From SNAP01 sp049671745 (GTDB lineage Bacteria; Bacteroidota; Bacteroidia; Bacteroidales; Marinifilaceae): 64,000 nucleotides of DNA. Shown in pieces: positions 26,719-36,616 of the stretch (within the stretch, counting starts at the first letter, position 1; every line of letters begins with the position of its first letter). The stretch is from contig JBATVL010000018.1 in assembly GCA_049671745.1 (NCBI GenBank), positions 1 through 64,000 of the forward strand, read 5' to 3'. The translations under genes were made by a program, and so were the position numbers. A model generated the notes under the pieces. It was not told the origin of the DNA and made no database searches. It saw only the letters and a list, made by a program, of their open reading frames with translations.

Positions 26719-28047
26719 TTATTTTAAAACAAAGCGAAAAATCTCAGAAGAGATTAATCTATCAATAGCTCTATTAAGTTTCTTTAGTGCTTTTGTTTCA
26801 GCTGTATTTTTATTTATTGACTCATCAGAGAAATTATAAACAAAAACTCTATTTCTAATAGACATCTCAGTAGATTTTACTCTTATATTTACTTTATAAG
26901 TAATTTTAAAAGAATAATCATCTTTCTTCACAGCCTTATCCACAGATAAATGTAAAGCATAATCACTATCTTTATAAACGTTTAATCCCTTATTTTCAAG
27001 AGCCGTAGATAATCTATCTAAATACCTTTTATCTTTCTTATTACTATAAAGAAAGATGCTTGGAGCAATAATATTTAATGAGATACTCTCCAACTTACGA
27101 GTATTACTTGCAAAGAGCTTTCTAATAAATAGATTATCTGATGCTTTACGAACCAAATCTTTAAAATCAAGTTCTGCATTTACCCTCTCTAGAGATTTCC
27201 TAGAAGTTATCTTATTTATAGATGTAGAAACCTCTCCATTATTATCAGAGATATCATGCATATTATTCAGATAACCTCCTGTATATTTAAAAATAACAGG
27301 AATATCCATTACAGCCTCACTATCATACTCTACAATAAAAGTAAGCTCCGAATTTTTCACAGATTCACCTCTATTATATTCTAAAGATTTATTTATTGCA
27401 GATATAGACAAAGACATAGCAAGACGATCAAAACTATTTCTAGCCTCATAAGCTAATTCTATATCCCTTCCCTCACTGCTTATCTTAGTATCTTCTCCAA
27501 GATAAAAAACAATAGCATTAAGCACCTTTACGTAAAGAGATAATGCAGAAGAAATATGTCCTTCACGCTCCTGTTCTTTTGCTTGCATATAATAGCTTAA
27601 TCCCAAAGAAAGCGCCTTCGTTTTACGTTCAGATTTACGTTTAAAGAATTCACTTTTATTTATTCTATAAAAAGTATTATAATTCTCACCATCATCAAAC
27701 TGATCTACAAGTTCCACACCTTCAAAAATCTCTGATGTTTTAGATTTTATATTCTGTTGAAAAGTCTCATATAATTCATTCTTTCCTTCAAGAATATTAG
27801 ATGTAGAGACAGAGGAAATTTTAACTGATATAGATTGTGACATATCAGAAAGAGCACTCTCACGGGCAAGTTTCATATAAGAATCAGGAGTGCCCATTTT
27901 TTTTGCGCTACCTATTCCTATAAAATAATCTTCTGATGATGGTCTCTCCCTTAACCATGTTGGCATTTTATCAAAAGGTACCTTCTTTACTCCTCCACAA
28001 GACAACAACAATACTAATAAGAATGTATAAAAGACAACTTTTTTCAT
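26719..28047 (-). CDS. LPP20-like lipoprotein
   Basis: The 442-residue protein has a lipoprotein signal (LLVLLLSCGG; cysteine near residue 17). The segment after it (MPTWLRERPSSEDYFIGIGS, then ARESALSDMSQSISVKISS) matches the N-terminal LPP20-type domain of envelope lipoproteins. The remainder has a middle domain with beta strands (SELTFIVEYDSEAVMDIPVI) and a C-terminal domain of unknown role. Its ATG overlaps the stop of the upstream lipoprotein gene by 4 bp, so the two products probably act together at the outer membrane. Confidence 0.75.
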   Translation of the reverse strand: MKKVVFYTFLLVLLLSCGGVKKVPFDKMPTWLRERPSSEDYFIGIGSAKKMGTPDSYMKLARESALSDMSQSISVKISSVSTSNILEGKNELYETFQQNIKSKTSEIFEGVELVDQFDDGENYNTFYRINKSEFFKRKSERKTKALSLGLSYYMQAKEQEREGHISSALSLYVKVLNAIVFYLGEDTKISSEGRDIELAYEARNSFDRLAMSLSISAINKSLEYNRGESVKNSELTFIVEYDSEAVMDIPVIFKYTGGYLNNMHDISDNNGEVSTSINKITSRKSLERVNAELDFKDLVRKASDNLFIRKLFASNTRKLESISLNIIAPSIFLYSNKKDKRYLDRLSTALENKGLNVYKDSDYALHLSVDKAVKKDDYSFKITYKVNIRVKSTEMSIRNRVFVYNFSDESINKNTAETKALKKLNRAIDRLISSEIFRFVLK

Positions 28048-29402
28048 GATTCAGGATTATAATTTTTTATTTTATTAGCAATAGACAAGGCAACTTCATT
28101 CTGTAGGTCATCACTTATTCTTTGTATTGACTTTATATTCTTTCTAGATCTAAAAAGTTTTTGTAACTTTTTTCTACTTGAATAATCATCATATACTCTA
28201 TCCTCTTTGCTATCTATTCTAATACTTTTCCAATAGCCTGGTACTATATTCTTAATAGGACCTTTAAACTCAGCATATACAACTTTATCAACAACTTCTT
28301 TCTCAAAATTATCAGCAGTAATAATATCACCTGTTTCTGTTGAAAATATTTGATAATTTACAGATATTGCAATCTTATTAAGCTTAGAAAATTCAGTATA
28401 AATATCTTTAGTATAATACTTTTCAGTTTTTTCCTTTCCATCTGTAGATTTCACTTTACGAGTATGTACTATATAAGCGGGTTTCTTTTCAGCTGATAAT
28501 CTTCCATTATACTCTCTATAATTAACCACCTTGCCTAAAACAACTGCCTTTATTCCACTTGCACGAAGAGCTTTAAAATTTACACCTCTAGACGAGTTAA
28601 TATTTACCCCAGAAGTATTATAATCTTTATAAACAATAAAAGGACTGTCAATACTATTAACTTTAACTATAAGTTTATTAAAGAAATTATTTATTCTTCC
28701 TCTAGAAGAATAAGATGTCTGAAAAGGAATAACAGTAATAACAATAGTTGCCTTTTCTCTAGCCTCATTTTTTAAAATATCCGCTTCTTTATAATTCCCT
28801 TTTGTACCTCTAAGAACTTTATCAAAATCATAATATGCCGCTCTATATTTTCCTAAATTTAAAGCATCATATGCTTTTCTATAGACAGGTTCATAACGTG
28901 CAATAAGAATCTGCGAATTCACATCTTTATAATTACTATCAAAAGAATTTATTTCCTCAAACAACTTTAGGGCCTCAAAGAAATCCTCTTTATTATTTGC
29001 TGAAACAGCTTTAGCATAAAGACTCTCTAAATACACAGATTTCACTTCTTTGTAATACTGTCTACTAGAAGTTGGAATATCAAGATCTATACCTACAGTT
29101 TTAATCTTTTTATGATATACCAAAACATCTTTAAAAGAATAAATAGCATCTTGTATATTACGATTAGTATATTCTTTCTTAAACTTAGCTATTTTATTAT
29201 CTAAAGCCATTTGACCATTCTTACGTAAGCCAATCTTAGCATCCACATTATTCTTATTTGCTTTTGCAGATTTATAATACATTTCAGCAGATTCAACATA
29301 TAAACCAGCTTTTTCAAGTTCTTTAGCTTTCTTAGCGTATCTCTTTGATGCACATCCAAAAACAAGAAGTATCATTATCAACAGAAGTAGTATTTTCCTC
29401 AT
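28044..29402 (-). CDS. Lipoprotein with TPR-like repeats, unknown function
   Basis: The 452-residue protein has a lipoprotein signal (LLLIMILLVFGCAS; cysteine near 17). Residues about 20-220 are helical with repeated tetratricopeptide-like pairs (KAGLYVESAEMYYKSAKANK; NLGKYRAAYYDFDKVLRG). The C-terminal half has a beta-rich part reminiscent of CsgG/GNA1162-type lipoproteins (GIKAVVLGKVVNYREYNG), but I cannot assign it firmly. It overlaps the LPP20-like gene by ATGA. Confidence 0.7.
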   Translation of the reverse strand: MRKILLLLIMILLVFGCASKRYAKKAKELEKAGLYVESAEMYYKSAKANKNNVDAKIGLRKNGQMALDNKIAKFKKEYTNRNIQDAIYSFKDVLVYHKKIKTVGIDLDIPTSSRQYYKEVKSVYLESLYAKAVSANNKEDFFEALKLFEEINSFDSNYKDVNSQILIARYEPVYRKAYDALNLGKYRAAYYDFDKVLRGTKGNYKEADILKNEAREKATIVITVIPFQTSYSSRGRINNFFNKLIVKVNSIDSPFIVYKDYNTSGVNINSSRGVNFKALRASGIKAVVLGKVVNYREYNGRLSAEKKPAYIVHTRKVKSTDGKEKTEKYYTKDIYTEFSKLNKIAISVNYQIFSTETGDIITADNFEKEVVDKVVYAEFKGPIKNIVPGYWKSIRIDSKEDRVYDDYSSRKKLQKLFRSRKNIKSIQRISDDLQNEVALSIANKIKNYNPES

Positions 29403-29479
29403 ATTTACAGTATTAATTACAATTAAATTTTAAGCTTTATAAATATACTACATAAAGAGTAAAAACGTTTACTTTTAAC

Positions 29480-30748
29480 TTATAAATCTTTCTTACCCAC
29501 AAAAAGGATATCTTTCCATCTTGTAGTATATTGAGGACTAAGTCTTTCTTGTTTAGAAATCTTATATTTATTTACTGACTGACTAGCCATATGAACATTG
29601 CCTACACCATGTATAGAGTTAATCTTATCCATTGCTTTCATTAATTTTTTATTCTTGGCTCTATCCACATTATCAAAAAGATTACCCTGAATATTTGCCT
29701 GCGGAATTATATTAGTAAGCATAACTCCCACCTTATTGTAATCATATCCTTCTTTAAAGATCATTTCAAGCAAGCTACGAGCATAAACAATAAGTTCATT
29801 AGTAGTATTAGTTGCAACATCAAGATGCATAGATCTATAATTACTATATTGTGGTTTATCCTTTCTATGCTTACTCGTATGTAAGAAAACCATAATTGTT
29901 TGGGCACAAGAAGATTGTTTGCGCAATTTAAGAGCACAAGAAAAAGTATGACTAGCTAAAGCTTCCATCATAGCATCAAAATCTTTTACTGGACTAGAGA
30001 AGCTCCTAGATGTCAAAATAGACTTCTTACTCACAGGTTGATTATTTACATCCAAACAAGAAGAACCAAGAAGTTCACGTTTTATTCTAAGTCCAACCAC
30101 AGTAAGGTTTTTTCGAATAAAATAATCTGATCTTGCTACAAAATCGTAAGCATTAATAATACCATAAGAACGCATCTTCTCAGCAGACTTATTTCCTATA
30201 CCCCAAATATCTTCAATCTTAGCCCATTTTAAAGCCTTCTCTCTTTTTTCATCAGAATCAATAATGTGCACTCCATTTAATTGAGGATACATCTTAGCAA
30301 TTCTATTTGCCAATTTAGCTAGAGTCTTAGTCTCTGCTATACCCACACAAGTAGGAATACCCACCCATTTAAGCAAGCGTTCCCTAATCTCATTACCATA
30401 ATCAAGATAATTAATTTTATATAGATCTATATGCAGAAAAGCCTCATCTATAGAATACACCTCCATATTATCAGAATAATCAGATAGTACAGACATCACT
30501 CTAGAACTAATATCTCCATAAAGAGGAAAATTTGTAGAAAAAAGAGTAACCTTATGTTTCTCAAATAATGATTTATATTTATAAGCAGGAGCACCCACAT
30601 GAATCCCCAAATCCTTTATTTCTTGAGAACGAGCAATAACACAGCCATCATTGCTACTCAGAACACATACAGGTCTATTATTAAGATCAGGACGAAAAAG
30701 TCTTTCACAACTCACGTAAAAATTATTACAATCAACAAGAGCTATCAT
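29480..30748 (-). CDS. umuC: Y-family DNA polymerase (UmuC)
   Basis: Catalytic subunit of an error-prone translesion polymerase. Of its 422 residues, the N-terminal VDCNNFYVSCERLF gives the first catalytic aspartate (Asp6) and VYSIDEAFLHID the second acidic pair. The thumb helix-hairpin-helix is in IEDIWGIGNKSAEKMRSYGI. The little-finger domain follows, and QANIQGNLF fits a sliding-clamp-binding motif. Its start overlaps the umuD stop by 4 bp. Length and motifs indicate an active enzyme. Confidence 0.94.
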   Translation of the reverse strand: MIALVDCNNFYVSCERLFRPDLNNRPVCVLSSNDGCVIARSQEIKDLGIHVGAPAYKYKSLFEKHKVTLFSTNFPLYGDISSRVMSVLSDYSDNMEVYSIDEAFLHIDLYKINYLDYGNEIRERLLKWVGIPTCVGIAETKTLAKLANRIAKMYPQLNGVHIIDSDEKREKALKWAKIEDIWGIGNKSAEKMRSYGIINAYDFVARSDYFIRKNLTVVGLRIKRELLGSSCLDVNNQPVSKKSILTSRSFSSPVKDFDAMMEALASHTFSCALKLRKQSSCAQTIMVFLHTSKHRKDKPQYSNYRSMHLDVATNTTNELIVYARSLLEMIFKEGYDYNKVGVMLTNIIPQANIQGNLFDNVDRAKNKKLMKAMDKINSIHGVGNVHMASQSVNKYKISKQERLSPQYTTRWKDILFVGKKDL

Positions 30749-31170
30749 ACTGGTTTAATTACATAAGTTATAATACCCCAAAGGAGAAAATCAGAAGCAG
30801 CGTCTATTTGCACTGACTCTATTTCCTTATCATCAGCAATCAAATAAGTAATATTGCCATTTATACTTAATCTACGCACTATAAACTCACCATCTAAATA
30901 ACAAAGAGCCAATTTATTATCTCTTACAGACAAACTTCTATCTATAATAAGAATATCTCCATCATAAAGATCAAGTTTTTCCATAGAAGAACCAGATACC
31001 CGAGCATAAAAGGTAGAGGTAGTATTTCTAACAAGAAGAACATTCAAATCTAAATTTAAACCTCTAAACTCCTCAGCAGGAGAAGCAAAGCCAGCTGCTA
31101 GTTTCTGCTGATACTTCTTTTCTTCTTTATCATCCTTCTCTGTATTTCTAAAAAATTCAAGATCTTGCAT
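30745..31170 (-). CDS. umuD: UmuD-like protein with Arg at the catalytic Lys position
   Basis: The 141-residue partner of UmuC has a peptidase S24 fold. It has the Ala26-Gly27 self-cleavage site (KLAAGFASPAEEF) and the nucleophile Ser62 in ARVSGSSMEKLDLYDGD. The position of the general-base lysine (Lys97 of Escherichia coli UmuD, in GEFTVKKL) is arginine here: DGEFIVRRL, Arg99-Arg100; the codons CGT and AGA confirm this. Self-cleavage may therefore be lost or changed. No LexA box is evident upstream. It is translationally coupled to umuC. Confidence 0.9.
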   Translation of the reverse strand: MQDLEFFRNTEKDDKEEKKYQQKLAAGFASPAEEFRGLNLDLNVLLVRNTTSTFYARVSGSSMEKLDLYDGDILIIDRSLSVRDNKLALCYLDGEFIVRRLSINGNITYLIADDKEIESVQIDAASDFLLWGIITYVIKPV

Positions 31171-31194
31171 ATTATTATATTTCTAATCTGATTT

Positions 31195-31202
31195 CAAATA
31201 TA
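31195..31202 (-). promoter_or_regulatory. Candidate -7 element of umuDC
   Basis: TATATTTG on the minus strand matches TAnnTTTG exactly, 25 bp before the umuD start. TTTC at 31226-31223, 20 bp away, is a one-mismatch -33 element. Confidence 0.45.
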
Positions 31203-31203
31203 A

Positions 31204-31245
31204 GCAAAAAAATAGCTAGCAAGAAACAAATCTTGACTAGCTATT
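31204..31245 (-). terminator. Terminator of the DUF3857 pair
   Basis: AATAGCTAG (31211-31219) pairs with CTAGCTATT (31237-31245), with an inner CAAGA/TCTTG stem, and a run of seven T follows on the minus strand. It lies 37 bp past the stop of the downstream DUF3857 gene. Confidence 0.85.
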
Positions 31246-31281
31246 AGGTATGTAAAACATTTATTAGTAGTATTCTAAACT

Positions 31282-33144
31282 TTAAATATTTGAATTCAGT
31301 AGAACAATCTTTGCCTTCTCAGCTTTTCTTATCTTTTTATGAAAATTATAGAAATCTTTAAACTTATCAGCAGTATATTCACCCTTATTAATGGCTAAAG
31401 TTCTAATATAAGTAATTTTAGAATCAGATATAGAAAAAGAAGATTTATAAGATCCATAAACAGATTTAATATCTCTTTCCTTAGGCAAATTCTCTACCTC
31501 ATAATAATCAGGAATCTTAATCAGGATAGTATCTTTAACAATATAACACTCATCCTCCACAATCTTAGATTTCCTTTCCTTCTTCTTCCTAAAAGAATAA
31601 TAGCGTTTAGTTATTAGATTAACAGGCAGAAAAACTCTCTTTTTAGTTAAAGACAAATAATTATTTAATGTCAGACTAAGGTTCCTTTCTCCACAAGTAT
31701 ATTTACCATCATTAAGCATTTTAAAAGAACACTTATCAATCTTATAATTTGAAATAGATAAAGATTCACGCAAAGATTCAAGTTTATCTTTCTCCGACTT
31801 ACTAAAATACGAATCTATATACTCAAACATCAAAGAATGGTATTTAGAACACACTTCATATTTAAGATTACCATCCTTAAGTAATTCCACATTAGAAATA
31901 CTCTCTTTAAGATTATCTTCTTTAACGTACTGATGAGTTTTCACCAACTCTCCACCATCTTTTTTAATCAATAAAGCATATCTATCAGAAGTAAAATCAC
32001 CTAAATAATTAAATGGACTAGTTTGACTAGTGCACTCTAACCAAATAGAATCTCTCTGCATAGGCACGCAAAGGATAATATGATTTGTTTGATTAGCACT
32101 AGAGAAATCAGTATACAAGATTTTTTTAGAACTCCCAGCACCTATTTCAGCATATATAGATTCTATATCAACAATATTCAAAAGAGCTTTAGTATAATTA
32201 GACAGAGCTTTACAATCTCCATATCCTTTATCATCTACATCTTTTGCAGGAAAAGGTTGAAATCCTCCAATACCAAGTGACACATTAACATATCTTGTTT
32301 TATTCTGCACATACTCATAAATCTTCTTCACTATATTCCTCTTATCACTTATACCAGAAACTAAAGATAATATCTCTGCTTTTGTAGCCTCAGGTAACAC
32401 ATCTCTGCCCTGTAATAAAGAATATGACCATTTTCCATAAGAAGACCAAGAAGTCATATCACCTGCATAATCATCATATACAAACTTAGTAGGAGTAATA
32501 AGAACATTAGGAAATCTTTCAATAAAAGATGGAGAAAAAGATTCATTCTTAAAAGCCACAACATTTGACAAGTTCCATGTATAATCGAAAAAATCATTAC
32601 TCTCCACAATTTGTGGTTTAGTATCAATATTAATATTCTTATACTTAAAACTCATAGAACTTGGAATAACAAATTTCAGACTAGCCTTCTGTAAAGCTGT
32701 CTTATACGAAGAGATAGGAAACCAATGCTCGTAAGATATAATACTTGTGTATTTCTTATCATACTCATACTCCATTGTAAAAGGATAATTATCCGTTTCG
32801 AGATGAAAATATTTCTTCCTAGAATCACCTAAAAAGACAAAACCAGGCTTAGATACAAAATCAAGTATATTCTTCCTCTTAATCTTCTTAATTAACTTAC
32901 CATTCTTATTATAAATCTTAATATACGAAACAGACAAACGGATTAACTTATCGTAGTACTCACTAAATACAGCAAGATTCTTGGCCTTTTTATTTAATAT
33001 AGTAATAGCATATTTAACATGTTCTATAGCTTTAGAGTCTGATAATACAGTATACGTTTTATCATAAACTCTATTTTCTTCTCCAAAAACACTAGTACAA
33101 AAGAAAATAGCAATAAATAATAATAATACGTTTTTCATCATCAT
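31282..33144 (-). CDS. DUF3857/transglutaminase-like secreted protein, triad present
   Basis: The 620-residue protein has a signal peptide (NVLLLFIAIFFCTSVFG). It has an N-terminal DUF3857 beta domain (about 30-230), a transglutaminase-like domain and a C-terminal DUF2569-like beta part. The core cysteine is in GYGDCKALSNYTKALL, the histidine in NQTNHIILCV, and an acidic residue in IWLECTSQ, so the papain-like triad could work. Bacteroidota usually encode such proteins as adjacent pairs; their substrate is unknown. Its start shares a base with the upstream paralogue's stop (TAATG). Confidence 0.8.
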   Translation of the reverse strand: MMMKNVLLLFIAIFFCTSVFGEENRVYDKTYTVLSDSKAIEHVKYAITILNKKAKNLAVFSEYYDKLIRLSVSYIKIYNKNGKLIKKIKRKNILDFVSKPGFVFLGDSRKKYFHLETDNYPFTMEYEYDKKYTSIISYEHWFPISSYKTALQKASLKFVIPSSMSFKYKNINIDTKPQIVESNDFFDYTWNLSNVVAFKNESFSPSFIERFPNVLITPTKFVYDDYAGDMTSWSSYGKWSYSLLQGRDVLPEATKAEILSLVSGISDKRNIVKKIYEYVQNKTRYVNVSLGIGGFQPFPAKDVDDKGYGDCKALSNYTKALLNIVDIESIYAEIGAGSSKKILYTDFSSANQTNHIILCVPMQRDSIWLECTSQTSPFNYLGDFTSDRYALLIKKDGGELVKTHQYVKEDNLKESISNVELLKDGNLKYEVCSKYHSLMFEYIDSYFSKSEKDKLESLRESLSISNYKIDKCSFKMLNDGKYTCGERNLSLTLNNYLSLTKKRVFLPVNLITKRYYSFRKKKERKSKIVEDECYIVKDTILIKIPDYYEVENLPKERDIKSVYGSYKSSFSISDSKITYIRTLAINKGEYTADKFKDFYNFHKKIRKAEKAKIVLLNSNI

Positions 33145-35084
33145 TATTCTTTAAGCTTTAATACAATTTGCTCTTGATACTTCTTAATAATCATATCAAA
33201 CATATTTTTTAAAGACTCATATTCACTAGGTAAGAACATTGTTTTAAGAACACGAGTAGAAGAAACAATAGATAACTTATTACCTACCTGCTTACAATTA
33301 TATCTAAATATTAAAGATTTATCCTGAAGATAAGACATTACCGATTTTGGCAATTGTTGAACTTCATAATTATCAGGAATCTCAATCACAATATTCACCA
33401 TCTCATTTCTTAAGAAAGGAAAATCAACAGGAAACTTACGCGTAGACATCTTAAAAGGATTCTCACTAGTAGAACTTTGCAATAAAGCAGGTAAATATAA
33501 AACAGCAGGCTGTTCGTTATCCTCTCCTGTACAAAAAGAATATCTCTCACATATTGCCTTTTCCTTATCTTTAAGATTATTTATTTCATAAGAATCTATA
33601 GAATAATCATCTTCACCAGATTGCAATTCTTCAATTCTCTTCTCCTCAGTATCAAAACTTCTTCTAAAGTTAATTGCGTAATAATTATTAAGCTGATAAA
33701 TATTAGAACCTTTTAAAACTCCATCTTCATCAAGTTTAGCAGTAATTCTACTTACTTTACTTGAAGCCTTCTTATTATACAAAGAAAACTCTTCATGTTT
33801 TCCCTCTTTTATAACAACCATATTTCCTTTATCCTCGCAATCCAAGATATCAAAAGAGGCATATCTATCTGACGCATCAAGAAAAATCTTTTTATTATCG
33901 TACTGCAAACAAGCAATCGTATTATTATACTTAGATAATCTAGGATTACCAAACTGTACTCTACCATTAAATTTAGTGCTTAATATAACAGGACTACATT
34001 CAAAACCGGCAGTTCTCATAAGAGCAATCATCAGAAGATTTAAGGCAGCAGAATTTCCTGTTTTATCTTTGTATATCTTTCTCAAATTTTCATTAGAAGA
34101 ATAATTATAATACTTATTCCACTTATAGTTATCTCGTATATAAGAGAATATCTTTCTAGCTTTAGCATCATTATCTAAGCTATCTAATTCTAGAGTATTT
34201 AGTATATCCTTAAAAAATGCTCTATTCTTAAAGACAACTCCAAAATGTAGATCCTCTTCTAAAGATTCACAAATAGAATTCCAATCTGAAGAAAAAGATT
34301 TATATCCACCATTATCAAAAGAAATAGAAGATAATTCAAATTCTATCTTAGATATATAATCTTCTCTACAATCTATAAAAGCTTCTTTTCTAAAAGCAGG
34401 AAGATTAGCAGCATTATAAGAATAAATATTCGTCAACTGATTCTGATAAGGAGACAAAGTTAAATGTCTTGAAACATCTTCATAACCAGTAAGATTCTCT
34501 TTAAATTTAAATTTTTCAGGAATTCTTACTTTCAAATCATTTCTACGCACAGGAATCTCATCTTGAAATTTCCAATTAATTAGAGATGTTCTTAAAGGAG
34601 TAGTTAAAGAATATTGATACTCTATAATACAGCCCTCTTTTACATCTTTAAAAGCAAATTTCTTTTTTCTCATACTACCTATAAGATTTTCAATAAGGAT
34701 ATCTCTTGATCTCAACTTAGTCTTTACTACTTTACCATTTATTAAATTATATGTACAAGCTTTAATTTGTACTAATCTAGAATCTATTTTATTATAAGAG
34801 ACATCAACATTAGCATAATGGTATGCTTTTTTGTTGTATATCTTCACCCTTCTAAACACCTTAAGATTTCTAACATAGGTATTGTTTTCCACACTTATTC
34901 TTAAATCTCCTCTTTCATACAAGACCTCTGCATAGGCGCTTGAATCCATTTTGCATACTTTACTAGCTAAATCTTCCTTTGGAATCTTTCCAAACTTAAC
35001 TTTTTTATTTTGTGCATTAGAGACTCCACAAATAGTTATAATACAAAGCAATAAAAGAATCTTTATTCCGACTATTCTTTTCAT
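33144..35084 (-). CDS. DUF3857/transglutaminase-like secreted protein, cysteine lost
   Basis: The 646-residue paralogue of the next gene has signal peptide ILLLLCIITICGVSNAQ. The DUF3857 domain and transglutaminase core are arranged as in the neighbour, but the position of the catalytic cysteine reads KTGNSAALNLLMIALMR, that is Ser/Ala in place of Cys-Lys, so the transglutaminase fold is probably inactive and may only bind. Pairing of an active and an inactive copy suggests a heteromeric complex (inference). Confidence 0.78.
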   Translation of the reverse strand: MKRIVGIKILLLLCIITICGVSNAQNKKVKFGKIPKEDLASKVCKMDSSAYAEVLYERGDLRISVENNTYVRNLKVFRRVKIYNKKAYHYANVDVSYNKIDSRLVQIKACTYNLINGKVVKTKLRSRDILIENLIGSMRKKKFAFKDVKEGCIIEYQYSLTTPLRTSLINWKFQDEIPVRRNDLKVRIPEKFKFKENLTGYEDVSRHLTLSPYQNQLTNIYSYNAANLPAFRKEAFIDCREDYISKIEFELSSISFDNGGYKSFSSDWNSICESLEEDLHFGVVFKNRAFFKDILNTLELDSLDNDAKARKIFSYIRDNYKWNKYYNYSSNENLRKIYKDKTGNSAALNLLMIALMRTAGFECSPVILSTKFNGRVQFGNPRLSKYNNTIACLQYDNKKIFLDASDRYASFDILDCEDKGNMVVIKEGKHEEFSLYNKKASSKVSRITAKLDEDGVLKGSNIYQLNNYYAINFRRSFDTEEKRIEELQSGEDDYSIDSYEINNLKDKEKAICERYSFCTGEDNEQPAVLYLPALLQSSTSENPFKMSTRKFPVDFPFLRNEMVNIVIEIPDNYEVQQLPKSVMSYLQDKSLIFRYNCKQVGNKLSIVSSTRVLKTMFLPSEYESLKNMFDMIIKKYQEQIVLKLKE

Positions 35085-35461
35085 ATAATTTAAAATAAGG
35101 TTTATAATTTCATAAGAAGGATTACGTGTGTTTTAACGAGTGTGAAAATATGTTAATTCCCAACAACAAACAAAGTTTTTAACATATATTTCATTCAACA
35201 CAATAAAGTCTAACTTAAATATTAAAACAAAGCTTACACACAGACTCATCCTATACTTAGTACAATTACATCAATATAAGTAAGTCAAAAAGCCTGATTA
35301 CATAAAAGATTATATAATCAGGCTTTAACATTTTTTATTTTAGATTTTCATTCTGCAATAGAAGCTTAATAGGTAATAAATACCCACTATAATAACTCTT
35401 AAGGGTAGATAGAATATTAAAAAGAGTATCTCTACATCAATTGAATAACACTTCCATAACT
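35085..35461. other. 377-bp gap with one terminator
   Basis: No gene is seen. The only clear element is the hairpin at 35289-35326; the rest is plain AT-rich DNA that must hold the promoter of the DUF3857 pair. Confidence 0.5.
35289..35326 (-). terminator. Terminator after the membrane-protein gene
   Basis: AAAGCCTGATTA (35289-35300) pairs perfectly with TAATCAGGCTTT (35315-35326) around a 14-nt loop, with T tracts in both directions. It most likely ends the minus-strand gene whose stop is at 35462. Confidence 0.75.
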
Positions 35462-36565
35462 TTAATTAACTACAATATTCAACTTTTTAGAAACGTACCA
35501 ATTACCTCCCTTTAATATTACTTCTCCAGGAGTAACTTCAACAATTTCATCCAAAGAACCGCCCTCCTGATATACTACATCACAAATAGATTCATGTAAA
35601 CAAGTTTGTCTATTAGCAATTATATCTTCCGACATATTATTATATAATAAATCTAAACATCCTTCAGTATCAGAGATAGTCGTGATACAAAAGATAGACC
35701 AATCGCCTCTTGTTCTTCTAGAATCGTTAATCGCAAATGCACCATTATCAAACTCTTCAAAATATATTTTAATAGAATTGTATTCACATACATCATCTAA
35801 AACTACAGAAGGTTCTTTTACTTGATTTACTTCTTTTTTAGGCGTAAGTATTTTTTCTTTAGGCGGAAATGTTGTTTCAGGCCTACTACTAGTATTTATA
35901 TTATTAAGCCTTTTAAATTCCTTTTTAATATTCTCAATATTTAATTCATTCTTTTTGCATAATTTATACAGAAAGAAACAAATAATAAACAGAATAAAAT
36001 TCAACAATATTGAGAAAAATAAACCAAAGGGAAAAGCAGAACTATCAGATTCATCTTCTTGAGATATCTCTTCAACAGGTTCAGTACCTATAGTTGACAA
36101 TCTTGATGCATAATCTGATTTAATTAATACGACTTTATCATAAAACACAGAAGATACTTCTTCTGACTCGCCATAAGGATATACAATCTTTTTACTTAAT
36201 AATGATTGCATTTCCGCCACACTAAAAGTATCTTTCTTTAAAACACTCTTCCATTGCGAAAGAAGCTCTCTTGCTAAAGTACTCCAACCTTCATCTCTAA
36301 TATAGAGATAAACCATTTCATATTCCCAATCAGATTTTTTTAGGTAGATATTACTAAAAACAATCATACTACTATTCTGCGGAGATTCTAGATACTCTGC
36401 CTCTGTGTGATCCTTACAATAATCAAATTCATAAGTTTCCATAGCCGAGTAAATAATCTCTGTCATATACTTCTTAGCTTCATTTTTATAAGCTAAAGTA
36501 TTATCCCCATAAGATACACTCTTAAAGAATAAGAGTATAAATATAATTGCTAGTGTCTTTTTCAT
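35462..36565 (-). CDS. Secreted/membrane-anchored protein of unknown function
   Basis: The 367-residue protein has a signal peptide (LAIIFILLFFKSVSYG), an extracytoplasmic helical domain (about 20-175), one strong membrane span near 178-200 (FSILLNFILFIICFFLYKLC), a Pro/Lys-rich linker, and a cytoplasmic C-terminal domain (about 255-367, ending GGNWYVSKKLNIVVN). I do not recognise either domain. It could signal across the inner membrane. It shares strand with two other unrecognised secreted-protein genes upstream. Confidence 0.65.
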   Translation of the reverse strand: MKKTLAIIFILLFFKSVSYGDNTLAYKNEAKKYMTEIIYSAMETYEFDYCKDHTEAEYLESPQNSSMIVFSNIYLKKSDWEYEMVYLYIRDEGWSTLARELLSQWKSVLKKDTFSVAEMQSLLSKKIVYPYGESEEVSSVFYDKVVLIKSDYASRLSTIGTEPVEEISQEDESDSSAFPFGLFFSILLNFILFIICFFLYKLCKKNELNIENIKKEFKRLNNINTSSRPETTFPPKEKILTPKKEVNQVKEPSVVLDDVCEYNSIKIYFEEFDNGAFAINDSRRTRGDWSIFCITTISDTEGCLDLLYNNMSEDIIANRQTCLHESICDVVYQEGGSLDEIVEVTPGEVILKGGNWYVSKKLNIVVN

Positions 36566-36616
36566 TATTTCTATTTGAGGACAAAGATAATAAGACTTAT
36601 TCTTTATTAATAAGTT

